DNA from: Planctomycetota bacterium
GTDB taxonomy: Bacteria > Planctomycetota > Phycisphaerae > Phycisphaerales > UBA1924
Direction of reading: 5' to 3'
DNA: 64,000 nt
Assembly (NCBI GenBank): GCA_003696675.1
Contig: RFGH01000229.1
Coordinates: 1 to 64,000 of the forward strand
Notes under the pieces: model-generated
The model's database searches: none
What the model saw: the letters and a program-made list of their open reading frames with translations, nothing else
Told to the model about the DNA's origin: nothing
Shown: one piece after another, positions 36,068 to 45,164 of the stretch
Numbering within the stretch: the stretch's first letter is position 1
How the letters are laid out: every line of letters starts with the position of its first letter
Position numbers and translations under genes: made by a program

Positions 36068-36153
36068 GCGGATGTGGCGGAACTGGCAGACGCGCTAGGT
36101 TCAGGTCCTAGTGGGAGTAAAATCCCGTGGAGGTTCGACTCCTCTCATCCGCA
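36068..36153 (+). tRNA. tRNA-Leu(CAG)
   Basis: 86 nt with acceptor stem GCGGATG/CATCCGC, D arm, anticodon stem CTAGG/CCTAG around loop TTCAGGT (anticodon CAG at 36102-36104), a long variable arm (class II, typical of leucine) and T arm with GGTTCGACTCC. Discriminator base is A, as expected for leucine. The CCA end is not encoded. Confidence 0.96.
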
Positions 36154-36162
36154 TTCTGAACG

Positions 36163-36199
36163 CGGGCCCGGACAAATCGTCCGGGCCCGGTTTGTTTTT
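36163..36199 (+). terminator. rho-independent terminator after tRNA-Leu
   Basis: An 11-bp perfect stem (CGGGCCCGGAC / GTCCGGGCCCG, 5-nt loop) is followed by GTTTGTTTTT. Confidence 0.92.
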
Positions 36200-36210
36200 G
36201 GGGTCCGAGC

Positions 36211-36241
36211 AAAAGAAACCGCCCGGGCTGTTCGCCCGGGC
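36211..36241 (-). terminator. rho-independent terminator of the coiled-coil lipoprotein gene
   Basis: Two GCCCGGGC arms with a 5-nt loop (36221-36241) are followed on the minus strand by GGTTTCTTTTG. It lies 33 nt beyond the lipoprotein stop and back to back with the tRNA terminator. Confidence 0.85.
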
Positions 36242-36273
36242 GATCGGGAACACACACGGACCGAAGACGCGGG

Positions 36274-39033
36274 TTACTCCGTGTCGGTCGGAGCGGTCAC
36301 GAACTGGGGCAGCACGAAGCCAGCGTTCGTTCGATCGAACAGGTCCTCGGTGCCGGCGGGGGCAGGCAGCTCACCGGGCAAGGCCAGGCGGGCATCCCAG
36401 TTCCGCTGGGCCGCGTTCTGGAACGACTGCGAAGCCGAGTTGAGACGCTGCAGGGCGGCCAGCGACATCTCGGCGTAGCTGGCTACCTCCGCCGCGGCGA
36501 TCTCGCTGCGGACGCGCTGCTGCTCGCTCTGACGGTACAGGTCCGCGTATGAACGGTTCCGCTCGGACATGGTCTGAGCGATGCGGCTGTCGAACTGGGC
36601 ACGGACGGCGGCCTCGCCGGCGTCGGCGACCGCGAACTCGCGGTTCACCGAGGCCATCGCGACCTGATGCTCGGCCTCGATGCTGCCACGCCGCGCGATG
36701 TCGCGGGCACGCTCCATGCCCAGGGCCTCGTCGGCGGCGGCATAGCGCCGGGCGACTTCCGCGTCGCGGATGAGTTCCTGCGCCCCGGCCAGACGACGCA
36801 TGTAGCCGATGTTGGCCTCGGCCTGCTTGCGGCTGGCCAGGTGGCGGGCGGTCAACTCGCCGGCGTTCGCGACAGCGATGCGCTCGAACGCGTCGGCAAG
36901 GGCCTTGGCTTCATCGAAGTTGGCCTCGGCGACCGCGATGAAGCTCGCGGCGCCCTGGTCCAAGCGGTTGAGCTCAGCCGCCAGGATCTGGCGGGCGGCG
37001 TCGATGTCCTCGCTCATCTGGGCGACGACGGCACGCTGCGAAGCCTCCAGACTGGAAGCTTCTGCCATGAGCTGCTTGCTCTTGGCCTCCCCGCGGCGGG
37101 CAGTCGAGTCACGCTGGACGGTCAGCGAGGCGATCTTGCCCTCGCCGGTGCGGCGGGTGGCCTCGGCCTGGGCGAGAAGCTGGCGGACCTGCGCCTCCTT
37201 CTTCTTGTCCAGGGTTTCCGAGTTGCCGCGGAGGGTAGCGATGCGGGCATAGGCCTCGTTGCGGGAGGCTTCGGCCTCGACCAGTGCGCGGGTGCGCTGG
37301 GTCTCCGCTTCGGCGATCATCGAGTCGGCCCGATTGAGCATACGGCTCACCTCGGCGTTGGCCTTCTGGCTGAAGGCGTCGATCGACGCTATCGAGGTGC
37401 GGTACTCGGCTTGGCGCTGATTCCACCAGTCGTTAAAACGGCCCATCTCGGATTCGCGCATCGCGATGGCGTCCAATCGGGCTGCCTCGGCACGCTGGCG
37501 CAGCTCGGTGGACTTGGCCAGCGAGGACTTGAACGCCGCGATGTGCTCGGGGAGTACATTCTCGGGCTTCTTGCTGGCGGTGGTGAAGTACGGCGACTCC
37601 TGCTCGGGGGTCACACCGGGCTGGGTTTGCTTGGTGTTGCTGGGGATGACGACCGAGCCCTTGGCCTGCTGGGCCGCGAACTCCTTGGCGAACTTGGCCT
37701 GGAGTTTGCGAGCCTCGGCGAAGGCCTCGGCTTCGATCTTCTCCTGCTCGCTGTCCGCGAGAGCACGGGTGTGATCGGCGCTGGCTCGGATGGCGGCGAC
37801 GCGGGCGTCGATCTCGGCTTTGAGATAGGCACTGCGGCCGAGGGTCTCGACCTCGTCCGCTTCGGCCTCCAACTTCAAGACATCGGCCATGAGCTTGTTG
37901 TACTGGGCTTGGATGCCGCGCTGGGCCTCCTCGTAGGTGGTCCGGGCGTTCTGGAAGCGTGCCTCGGCATCGCCGGTCATCATCGCGATCTTGGCGGCGT
38001 TCTGCTTGCTGCGCTCCTCAGCGGTCAGTCGAAGGTCCTCGGCCTCGGCGAGCGAGGTCTCGTAGGCCACCGCGGCCGACTCAACGCTCAGCTTGTAGAG
38101 GTGGTCGGCGTCGGTGGTCGCCAGGAGGTCGGCTTCGGCGTTGAGCTCAGCGACCCGGCTGGCCAGTTCGTCATCAAGCGAGTGGGCCTTCTGGGTCAGT
38201 TCGATCACCAACGCGTCGGTCTCGGCCTGGGTGGTCAGGATCAGCTGGTTGAGCTGCTCGACCTCGGCGGCGGATTGTTCGGCCACGCTCTGGGCCTCGG
38301 TCCGCAGGGCCTGCACGCGCTCAACGGCGCGGGCCTGGGTCAGATCCATCGCGCGGAGCATGCGGTCGATTTCGGCCTGGCCACGCTCTTGGACAGCGGC
38401 GCGGGTGGCGAGCATGCGCTCATGTTCGGCCAGTGCAGATTGCCAGCCCTTCTCGGCCTCGGAGCGCATCCGCTCGACTTCGGCCTGCCACTCCTTGACC
38501 GATGCGCTCAGGAACGACTCCTGGCGTTCAAACTCTGTTTCGGCCATGATCTCGCGCGACGCGATGTTGCGATCGAACTCGTACAGCCGGGCGTCGTGCA
38601 CCGAGCGGGTGAGTTCAGCATCGGCGTACCCGGTGTCGCGGGCGACAAAGCCGCGCTCGAGCACCGCATCGGACGCAGCCTGGTGCTGGTCGTAGTTCGC
38701 GAACGCGGTCACTTCGGCGGCCTGAGCGGCGGCTCGGCGGGCCTCGAGTTCGGCGACGCCAGCCCGGGCTTCGCTGACCCATGCCTGCGGCAGGGCGATC
38801 TGCTCGCCCTCAGAGATGTACGCGTCACTGGTGAACACTCCGCGGGACTTGGCAGGGTCGATGGTGACGGTCGCCATCGACGCCCGACCCTCCTCGGTAA
38901 AGTTGCTTGCGATCGGGCGGGTGCTGCTGCTGGCGCACCCGGTCAGGCCGGCGGCGAGCATCAGTGCGAGCGGCGAGAGGGTGCGGAGCGTGCGACGCTC
39001 GACGAGCAGGGTCTTCTCGGAGATGATGTTCAC
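36274..39033 (-). CDS. very long coiled-coil lipoprotein, family unknown
   Basis: 919 residues. The N-terminal signal ends with the lipobox LTGC (Cys33), so the mature protein is lipid-anchored at a membrane. After a short linker it is almost wholly alpha-helical: long runs of Ala, Glu, Arg, Gln and Leu with few Gly or Pro residues, indicating extended coiled coils from about 95 to 880. A break near 480-510 (GSVVIPSNTKQTQPGVTPEQESPYF) divides two helical halves. The GTG at 39033 is chosen because it places a normal signal peptide after GAGGT; the upstream extension is not signal-like. It is a single-gene unit with its own terminator. I know no family for it; a structural or envelope-spanning role is an inference. 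Confidence 0.75.
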   Translation of the reverse strand: MNIISEKTLLVERRTLRTLSPLALMLAAGLTGCASSSTRPIASNFTEEGRASMATVTIDPAKSRGVFTSDAYISEGEQIALPQAWVSEARAGVAELEARRAAAQAAEVTAFANYDQHQAASDAVLERGFVARDTGYADAELTRSVHDARLYEFDRNIASREIMAETEFERQESFLSASVKEWQAEVERMRSEAEKGWQSALAEHERMLATRAAVQERGQAEIDRMLRAMDLTQARAVERVQALRTEAQSVAEQSAAEVEQLNQLILTTQAETDALVIELTQKAHSLDDELASRVAELNAEADLLATTDADHLYKLSVESAAVAYETSLAEAEDLRLTAEERSKQNAAKIAMMTGDAEARFQNARTTYEEAQRGIQAQYNKLMADVLKLEAEADEVETLGRSAYLKAEIDARVAAIRASADHTRALADSEQEKIEAEAFAEARKLQAKFAKEFAAQQAKGSVVIPSNTKQTQPGVTPEQESPYFTTASKKPENVLPEHIAAFKSSLAKSTELRQRAEAARLDAIAMRESEMGRFNDWWNQRQAEYRTSIASIDAFSQKANAEVSRMLNRADSMIAEAETQRTRALVEAEASRNEAYARIATLRGNSETLDKKKEAQVRQLLAQAEATRRTGEGKIASLTVQRDSTARRGEAKSKQLMAEASSLEASQRAVVAQMSEDIDAARQILAAELNRLDQGAASFIAVAEANFDEAKALADAFERIAVANAGELTARHLASRKQAEANIGYMRRLAGAQELIRDAEVARRYAAADEALGMERARDIARRGSIEAEHQVAMASVNREFAVADAGEAAVRAQFDSRIAQTMSERNRSYADLYRQSEQQRVRSEIAAAEVASYAEMSLAALQRLNSASQSFQNAAQRNWDARLALPGELPAPAGTEDLFDRTNAGFVLPQFVTAPTDTE

Positions 39034-39241
39034 GGTGAGTACCTCGTGTGTGGTCCGGTTCCCGGGCGCCCGGCACATCGCGAGCCGCCTCTGACGCGTC
39101 CATCGGTTCCCCTGAGGACCTGCGAAACCCGGGGTGGGCCGGCCAGTGCAGGCCACTTCCTTCCTGCGCGGCACAGACGGCCCCCCAGTCCGCTAAGATC
39201 TCCCCGCGTTCTTGAATCCGCCGCTTTAGGGGAGTTCCGGG

Positions 39242-40210
39242 TTGTTGCTGTATGCGGGCATCGATGAGGCCGGGTACGGACCGATGCTCGGGCCGCTGTG
39301 CGTCGGTCTGACGGTCTTCCGGGTCCGGGAATGGGAGCCTGGTCGTCCGGCGCCTGATTTGTGGGAACTGCTCGCGCCCTCGCTGATGCGCACGGCCAAA
39401 GAGGCGTCGCGTGGGGGCGTGCCGGTCGGCGACTCCAAGCGTTTGAAGCTGTCCAACCAGTCCGCGACGCGCCACCCCTTGGTCCATCTCGAGCGAGGAG
39501 TGCTTGCGATGCTGGCAACGGGGCACGCGGAGCACCGGTGCTGCTCGGACGATGCGGAGTTGCACGGGGCGCTCGGGGTGTCGCTCGGCGATTCGCCCTG
39601 GTATGCCGGCGAGCCATTGCCGTTGCCATGCGGGAACGACGCCGGCATGCTGCGGATCGACGCGGCTCAGATCGCTGCGGCCATGGCAAAGGCGGGTGTC
39701 GAGTTCGTCTCGGCGCGGGTCTCGGTCGTCGACGAGGTTCGTTTCAACCGTCTGCTCGCAGAGCGGCGTTCCAAAGCGGCGGTGGTCGAAGCGGCATTGG
39801 AGGAACACTTGCGAGGCGTGCGAGCCCTGGTCCGGGAGAGCGAATCCCTGCGGATCGTTGCAGACCGCCAGAGCGGGCGCACCCGGTACGGCGGGGTGCT
39901 CGGACGGGTGTTTGGAGAGGTGATTGCTGAGGAAGAATCGGCCCGGGCGAGCCGATACCGGGTGGACGGTCGGCACGGCGTAATTCTGCATTCAGAGGCC
40001 GAGGACGCGCATCTGCCAGTAGCGTTAGCATCGATGGCGGCCAAGCTCGTACGGGAGCTCGCCATGGCGCGATTCAATCGGTATTGGTCGGCGCGCGTCG
40101 CCGAGCTCAAGCCGACCGCGGGCTATGTCCAGGACGCGCGGCGCTGGCTGAACGATGTCGGTCCTTCGGCCACGCCCGACGAGCGGGAGCGGATGATCCG
40201 GAAGGCATGA
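39242..40210 (+). CDS. divergent RNase HII-like protein
   Basis: 322 residues. The N-terminus (YAGIDEAGYGPMLGPLCVG) matches the RNase HII signature with Asp8 and Glu9, but has Tyr-Gly in place of Arg-Gly. Later segments also align: VADRQSGRTRYGG (Asp208) and ASMAAKLVRELAMARFNRYW...GYVQDARRW, equivalent to the Ser-x-x-Ala-Lys-Val-x-Arg-Asp and His-x-Gly-Tyr segments, with the fourth acidic position being Glu272 instead of Asp. The protein is about 100 residues longer than usual because of insertions between about 45 and 150. It may be an active RNase H variant with altered substrate, or a nucleic-acid-binding relative. It starts at TTG (39242 or 39245) after GGGGAG. Its stop overlaps ribD (ATGA). 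Confidence 0.7.
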   Translation: MLLYAGIDEAGYGPMLGPLCVGLTVFRVREWEPGRPAPDLWELLAPSLMRTAKEASRGGVPVGDSKRLKLSNQSATRHPLVHLERGVLAMLATGHAEHRCCSDDAELHGALGVSLGDSPWYAGEPLPLPCGNDAGMLRIDAAQIAAAMAKAGVEFVSARVSVVDEVRFNRLLAERRSKAAVVEAALEEHLRGVRALVRESESLRIVADRQSGRTRYGGVLGRVFGEVIAEEESARASRYRVDGRHGVILHSEAEDAHLPVALASMAAKLVRELAMARFNRYWSARVAELKPTAGYVQDARRWLNDVGPSATPDERERMIRKA

Positions 40211-41352
40211 GCAACAAGGACCTCCAGCCCGACGGGGTTCCGAACGAGCGGCGCATCCGGCGGATGCTCGACGCGGCGGCACGCGTCGCGATGCGTGCCG
40301 CGGGGGATGTGGAGCCGAATCCCCTGGTGGGTTGTGTGATCGCGCGGGGTGACACAATCATCGGTATCGGTCACCACCGCAGGTTTGGCGGCCCTCACGC
40401 GGAGCGCGAGGCTTTGGCGGACTGCCGTCGGCGTGGGCACGATCCTCGCGGCGCCACGCTCTACTGCACGCTCGAACCGTGCCGGCACCACGGCAAGCAG
40501 CCGCCGTGCACCGATGCGGTGATCGGGGCAGGGATCGCACGGGTCATCTATGCGCGGCGCGACCCCGGGCCAGAGTCCGGTGGCGGGGACCGGGTGCTGT
40601 GCGATGCGGGTATCGCCTCGCTCTGCGTTCCCGACGCGAGCGATCTGGCCGTGCGGCTGTCTGATCCGTTCGTGCACCGTGTCCGCACGGGTCGACCGTG
40701 GGTGATCGCGAAGTGGGCCCAGACACTCGACGGGCGGATCGCCACCCGCACGGGCGAGAGCCAGTGGATCACCGGGCCGGCGATGCGTCGCCGGGTGCAT
40801 CGGTTGCGTTCATGCGTCGACGCGGTGCTGGTCGGCGTCGGAACGGTGCTCGCCGACGATCCGATGCTGACGCCGAGGGATGTTCGACGCGTTCGCCGTG
40901 ACCCCTCGCGGGTCGTGCTGGACACCCACGGGCGGACGCCGCGGGACGCGGCGTTGATCCGGTCCGCCTCGGAGCATCGGACCGTGATCGTGACGGCGGA
41001 CCCCGCGGCCGAGTTCCCGTCCCCTGTGCGGGTGCTCCGCGTGCCCGGTGGTGGGGCGGGTGTCGATCCGCGGGCCGCGATCGAAGCCATCGGGCAGCAA
41101 CTCGGCGCCGCATCGATCCTGGTCGAGGCCGGGCCGCGGGTGCTCGGGTCATTGCTCGAGGCGGATCTGGTCGACGAAGCGTTCGTGCACATCGCTCCGA
41201 TCGTGCTCGCGGACCAGGGTGCGATGGCGGTCGCCTCCGGGCGTGACGCCCCGCGTTTGGCCGACGCACGCCGGTTGACGGTCCTGCGCAGCCGATCGAT
41301 CGGCGGCGATGTGGAAATCTGGTGCCGGCGGACCGACGCGATGCAGCCTTAA
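40207..41352 (+). CDS. ribD: bifunctional riboflavin biosynthesis deaminase/reductase
   Basis: 381 residues. Deaminates the GTP-derived pyrimidine and then reduces the ribose side chain in riboflavin synthesis. The N-terminal deaminase has the zinc-binding motif His64-Ala-Glu66 and Cys92/Cys101 (PCRHHGKQPPC). The C-terminal reductase begins at about 158 (RPWVIAKWAQTLDGRIATRTGESQWIT) with GVGTVLADDPMLT and VEAGPRVLGSLL. The length is normal. ATG overlaps the preceding stop, so it is translationally coupled to the RNase HII-like gene. The 3' end overlaps the convergent alkaline phosphatase gene by 4 bp. No other rib genes are nearby. Confidence 0.95.
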   Translation: MSNKDLQPDGVPNERRIRRMLDAAARVAMRAAGDVEPNPLVGCVIARGDTIIGIGHHRRFGGPHAEREALADCRRRGHDPRGATLYCTLEPCRHHGKQPPCTDAVIGAGIARVIYARRDPGPESGGGDRVLCDAGIASLCVPDASDLAVRLSDPFVHRVRTGRPWVIAKWAQTLDGRIATRTGESQWITGPAMRRRVHRLRSCVDAVLVGVGTVLADDPMLTPRDVRRVRRDPSRVVLDTHGRTPRDAALIRSASEHRTVIVTADPAAEFPSPVRVLRVPGGGAGVDPRAAIEAIGQQLGAASILVEAGPRVLGSLLEADLVDEAFVHIAPIVLADQGAMAVASGRDAPRLADARRLTVLRSRSIGGDVEIWCRRTDAMQP

Positions 41353-42752
41353 AGGCTCGGCAGCGCGGGCGGCAGATCGAGCAGCCGGGCGATCACATGG
41401 TGCATGTCGGAGAGGTGCTGCACGGGCGGGACCGTCTCGGCTCCCGGCCCAAACGCGGTCAGTTCCACATGGTCGGCGGTGTGATTCCCGCTGATAAAGG
41501 ACACGCCATTGTGATTGGCGAGCACCGATCCGAGAGGGCCGTAGCCCTTGTCCTGCCCACGGAATGGGATCAGCCGCTCGCCAAGGCGCCATCGCATCAC
41601 CGTGTCCATCTCGTCCTCGTCGAGCACGATCGAGGTGGCCTCTGCAATGATCGCTCGGACACTTTCGGGGGATGAATCGGTTCGCTGGAACTGATCGGTC
41701 ATCCATTCGAACGAGTGCCGCCACTCGGCGATCCGAAGGAAGTTGGTTCGGCCCGCGGAAAGATACTCGGTCAGTCCGGGGTTGCCGTTGGCATGATCGG
41801 TGGTTGCGATGACGAGCGTGTCGTCCCGATGCTCCGCGAAGGCAATCGCCACGCCGAGGGCCTCGTCGAACGCCATCTGCTCGTGGACCAGCGATCCCGC
41901 ATCATTCGCGTGGGCGGCGTGGTCGATGCGTCCACCCTCGATCTGGAGGACGAATCCATCGGGGTGCAGCGAGAGCCGTTCGATCGCAACGCGGGTCATC
42001 TCGGCGATGTGGGGCTGGGTCTCCGGGCGGTCGAGCTCGTAACTCATATGCGAGTCACTGAAGACCCCGACCAGAGGGGATCCGAGGCTGCGAGGCGCGG
42101 CGAGCAGCTCCTCGCGGGAGAAGACTGTCAGCGACTGCGGGCGCAGCGCGATCTTTTCGTCCGTGAAGAACCGTCGCCCGCCGCCGAGCAGCAGGTCGTA
42201 GCCGCGCTCGATCATCTGTCGCGCGATGGCCGGCTCGTCGGCTCGCCCCGTGGGCACATTGCACGCCCAGCCGGCCGGTGTCGCGTGTGAGACGGTTGCG
42301 GTGGTGACCAGCCCGGTCGCTTTTCCGGCACGCTTGGCGCGGTGCAGGAGCGGCTCTGGCATCCGCATGTCCGGCGTGGTGCCGATCGCACCATTCTTGA
42401 CGATCTCACCGATGCCCCAAGCGGTCGATGCCGCTGCGGAGTCGGTCACCATCGAGTTGGCCGACGCCGTTCGGACCATCGAGCGCCGGACCCCCTCGCG
42501 TTCGAAGAGCGCACACCAATGCGAGGGACGCCCTTCCAGCTCTCGGATCATCAGGTCGGCGAGCGTCAGTGTGCCGGTGCTCATCCCGTCCGAGACAAGG
42601 AAGATCAGGTTGCGGACGGACCCTTGCCGATGGCCGCGGGTTGCGGCCCGGGTGGGAAGGCTCAGTGCCGCCGCGGAAGCCGCGCCGGCGGCCAGAAAAG
42701 AGCGGCGACTGACCGGCGTGCGAGGCGTGCGATCGAAAGTGGGGCGAGTCAT
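41349..42752 (-). CDS. Tat-exported alkaline phosphatase
   Basis: 467 residues. The N-terminus has a twin-arginine signal (SRRSFLAAGAASAAALS, about 15-31), so the folded enzyme is exported. PhoA-fold signatures: Asp55 in LVSDGMSTG, the nucleophile segment TDSAAAST with Ser105, EGGRIDHAAHAND, and TTDHANGN, which supply the metal ligands. It would hydrolyse phosphomonoesters outside the cell membrane. The start overlaps the stop of the upstream YgfZ-like gene (4 bp), an unusual partner for a phosphatase. No Pho box is visible. Confidence 0.93.
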   Translation of the reverse strand: MTRPTFDRTPRTPVSRRSFLAAGAASAAALSLPTRAATRGHRQGSVRNLIFLVSDGMSTGTLTLADLMIRELEGRPSHWCALFEREGVRRSMVRTASANSMVTDSAAASTAWGIGEIVKNGAIGTTPDMRMPEPLLHRAKRAGKATGLVTTATVSHATPAGWACNVPTGRADEPAIARQMIERGYDLLLGGGRRFFTDEKIALRPQSLTVFSREELLAAPRSLGSPLVGVFSDSHMSYELDRPETQPHIAEMTRVAIERLSLHPDGFVLQIEGGRIDHAAHANDAGSLVHEQMAFDEALGVAIAFAEHRDDTLVIATTDHANGNPGLTEYLSAGRTNFLRIAEWRHSFEWMTDQFQRTDSSPESVRAIIAEATSIVLDEDEMDTVMRWRLGERLIPFRGQDKGYGPLGSVLANHNGVSFISGNHTADHVELTAFGPGAETVPPVQHLSDMHHVIARLLDLPPALPSL

Positions 42753-43894
42753 GCGTTCCGAGCCCAGAAGACAAGCGATTCTTGGACAACCGCCGTGGCC
42801 CGCGTGCCCTCGGCATTGACCACCAGTTCGGTCCCCGCGGCCGAGTTGGCGTCGCGGATCATCGCGAACGCAATGCTCGCCGCCGAGAGCATCGGGGAAA
42901 CGGTCGAACTGGTCACGGTGCCGATCGGGTTGCCGCCCTCATCGCCCGGGGCGAAGAGCCGATCACCGGCGGTCGGGAGCGGGGCCTCCTGGCTGCCGTC
43001 CGGGCCTTTCACCCGGATCGCTACGAGAACCTGCTTGCGGGTCTTGCGTGCGTCCATCCGGGCGACGACCTCCTGGCCCAAATAGCACCCCTTGCGAAAA
43101 TCCACTCGGGACTCGATCACGCCGGTTTCTGCCGGCAGGTTCTGCGGTCCAAAGTCCACATTGAACATCGCCTGTCCGGCCTCGATGCGGGCCGTGTTGA
43201 TGGCGAACCATCCGCAGGGCTTGACTCGACCGGTGTCCAGGATTGCGTCGTACACCGCCAGCGCGGCTTCCCGGGCGACACAGAGTTCCACCCCCGGTTC
43301 GCCCGTCAGGTCTTCCCGCTCCGCGATGACGGGGTGGCCAGCGATCTCGCAGGCGAGGCATCGCCCAGGCTGGAGCGTCGCGGCTGCATCGTTGCCGGTG
43401 CTTTGGGCCAAGGTAGGCAATGCGGTCACACCGTGGAGCGAGATACGGTGGAACTCGTGCGATCGATCTTCGATCGCCGCATCCTCACTGAAGAGGTAGT
43501 TGCCAAGGGCTGAAGCCGTTTGCGCGGCGATGTGGCGGTCGAGCGAGATCAGCGTGCGATCGCCGAACTCGGAGAGCCGTAAGTCAGCTTCCACGCGGCC
43601 CTTGCGGTTGAGCCAGAACGATCGCCGGCTCACGCCGGGCTCGAGATCGATCACCTTCTGAGTGACCATGTTGTTGAGGAATGCCAGCCGATCCACCCCT
43701 GTAGCGACCAGCGTGCCTGTGTGCGGCTGATCGAACAGCACGCACCCTTTGCGGATCGCGGCGTATTCGAGACCGACTTCCTCGAACGCGCCGACGACCT
43801 CCACGGCCTGTCCGCCCGACCCATACGGGATCATCAGGGCGTCGGTCTGGACGAAACGCTCGTAAAGCGGACTCTGCAAAGGTGCGTCGGTCAT
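42749..43894 (-). CDS. YgfZ/GcvT-like folate-binding protein
   Basis: 381 residues. YgfZ proteins bind tetrahydrofolate and help assemble or repair certain iron-sulfur enzymes. The diagnostic motif KGCYLGQE is present with Cys270, preceded by ESRVDFR. The fold is that of the glycine-cleavage T protein (GVDRLAFLNNMVTQKV near 65-80). The presence of KGCxxGQE rather than T-protein residues favours YgfZ. The start at 43894 is fixed by the -10 hexamer just before it. It is upstream of and coupled to the alkaline phosphatase gene. Confidence 0.88.
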   Translation of the reverse strand: MTDAPLQSPLYERFVQTDALMIPYGSGGQAVEVVGAFEEVGLEYAAIRKGCVLFDQPHTGTLVATGVDRLAFLNNMVTQKVIDLEPGVSRRSFWLNRKGRVEADLRLSEFGDRTLISLDRHIAAQTASALGNYLFSEDAAIEDRSHEFHRISLHGVTALPTLAQSTGNDAAATLQPGRCLACEIAGHPVIAEREDLTGEPGVELCVAREAALAVYDAILDTGRVKPCGWFAINTARIEAGQAMFNVDFGPQNLPAETGVIESRVDFRKGCYLGQEVVARMDARKTRKQVLVAIRVKGPDGSQEAPLPTAGDRLFAPGDEGGNPIGTVTSSTVSPMLSAASIAFAMIRDANSAAGTELVVNAEGTRATAVVQESLVFWARNA

Positions 43895-43900
43895 CGCCGA

Positions 43901-43906
43901 AGCGTA
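43901..43906 (-). promoter_or_regulatory. leaderless-type -10 (TACGCT), ygfZ-like gene
   Basis: On the minus strand TACGCT ends 6 nt before the ATG at 43894. No Shine-Dalgarno sequence lies between. Confidence 0.45.
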
Positions 43907-44015
43907 GTGGGGGAGTGCGGCAGAGGCCGGGCGGCACGCTCGGACCTGGCCCGGCCCTACAATTTCGACCCCCGACCGGAAGAGCCGGCGGGTTCCACCT
44001 AGAGGGAGCCATCGA

Positions 44016-45083
44016 GTGAATATCGACCTGCTCAAGCGTCTGTGCGAGACCCCGGGTGTCCCTGGGCGTGAGGAACGCGTCCGCGCCCTGATCGAAACGG
44101 AAGTCAAAGGCCTGTTCGACAAGGTCGAGACGGACGCCATGGGCAACCTGATCTGCCGTCGATCGCCCCGGGCCGCGAAAGGTAAAAGGGTCACGGGCAA
44201 AGCCGATGCCAAGGTGGTCATGCAGCTCTGCCACATGGATGAGATCGGTTTTTATGTGACCAGCATCGATGACAAGGGCTTCCTGTGGGTCAATCCCGCG
44301 GGCGGGTTCGATCCGCGCAACCTGTTCTCCCGGCGTGTGCTCGTATGCGCCGAGGACGGGGACTACAAGGGCGTGATGAATCCCGGCGGCCGACCCGTGC
44401 ACATCTCCAGCCCCGAGGACCGCAAGAAGGTTCCCGAGGTCAAGGAGTTTTTCGTCGATGTGGGCATGACCCCGGCTCAAGTCAACAAGAAGTTTCAGGT
44501 CGGCGACTATATCGTGATGGACGAGCCGCTGATCGAGGTCGGCTCGAAGATCGTGTCCAAAGCGCTCGACAACCGGGTGGCGTGCTGGCTGGGCATCGAG
44601 TCGGTGCGTGCCCTGGACAAGGCCGGGCTGGCCCACAAGTCAGAGATCGTCGTTGCCTTTACGACCCAGGAAGAAGTCGGGCTCCGCGGGGCGAAGACCG
44701 CCTCGTACGCGGTCCGTCCGGACATCGGGCTGGGGATCGATGTGACTCTGGCGTGCGACACGCCCGGCGTGCCGGCAGCCGAGGCCGTCACAACCCAGGG
44801 CAAGGGTTTCGGCCTGCACATCAAGGACGGCAGTTTTATCTCTGATTACGACCTGACAAAGACCGTCGAAGCCATCGCGAAGAAGAAGCGCATCCCCTAC
44901 CAGCGGACCATCTTGGCCGCCGGAGGTCAGGATGGCGCGGCGGCACAGCAGGCTGCAGCGGGCGCCAAGGCGATCGGGATCACGGTGGGCACTCGGTACA
45001 TCCATACGGTCACAGAGATGGTCGATCGCAAGGATCTGCAGGCCGCCTGCGACATCCTTGCCGCGGTGATGGCCGAGGTCTGA
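44016..45083 (+). CDS. M42-family glutamyl aminopeptidase-like metallopeptidase
   Basis: 355 residues. A cytoplasmic, usually tetrahedral, di-metal aminopeptidase. Metal-binding and catalytic elements are in place: His73 and Asp75 (LCHMDEIGF), Asp in SKALDNRVACW, Glu-Glu in TQEEVGLRGA, Asp in GLGIDVTLACDTPGV, and His in the closing TRYIHTVTEM. The gene starts at GTG after GAGGGAG. TACAAT (43958-43963) could be its -10. It is divergent from the YgfZ-like gene and has its own strong terminator. Confidence 0.94.
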   Translation: MNIDLLKRLCETPGVPGREERVRALIETEVKGLFDKVETDAMGNLICRRSPRAAKGKRVTGKADAKVVMQLCHMDEIGFYVTSIDDKGFLWVNPAGGFDPRNLFSRRVLVCAEDGDYKGVMNPGGRPVHISSPEDRKKVPEVKEFFVDVGMTPAQVNKKFQVGDYIVMDEPLIEVGSKIVSKALDNRVACWLGIESVRALDKAGLAHKSEIVVAFTTQEEVGLRGAKTASYAVRPDIGLGIDVTLACDTPGVPAAEAVTTQGKGFGLHIKDGSFISDYDLTKTVEAIAKKKRIPYQRTILAAGGQDGAAAQQAAAGAKAIGITVGTRYIHTVTEMVDRKDLQAACDILAAVMAEV

Positions 45084-45107
45084 ACTCGCCGGGTGTTCTC
45101 AATGCAG

Positions 45108-45136
45108 AAGGGCCGGGAACTGATCCCGGCCCTTTT
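45108..45136 (+). terminator. rho-independent terminator after the M42 peptidase gene
   Basis: An 11-bp stem (AAGGGCCGGGA / TCCCGGCCCTT, 5-nt loop) runs into TTTT. It may also serve the convergent dps gene in the opposite direction, since AAG precedes it on the other strand. Confidence 0.88.
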
Positions 45137-45164
45137 CGATTGGCGTGCAGCAGGCGCTGTCCGT

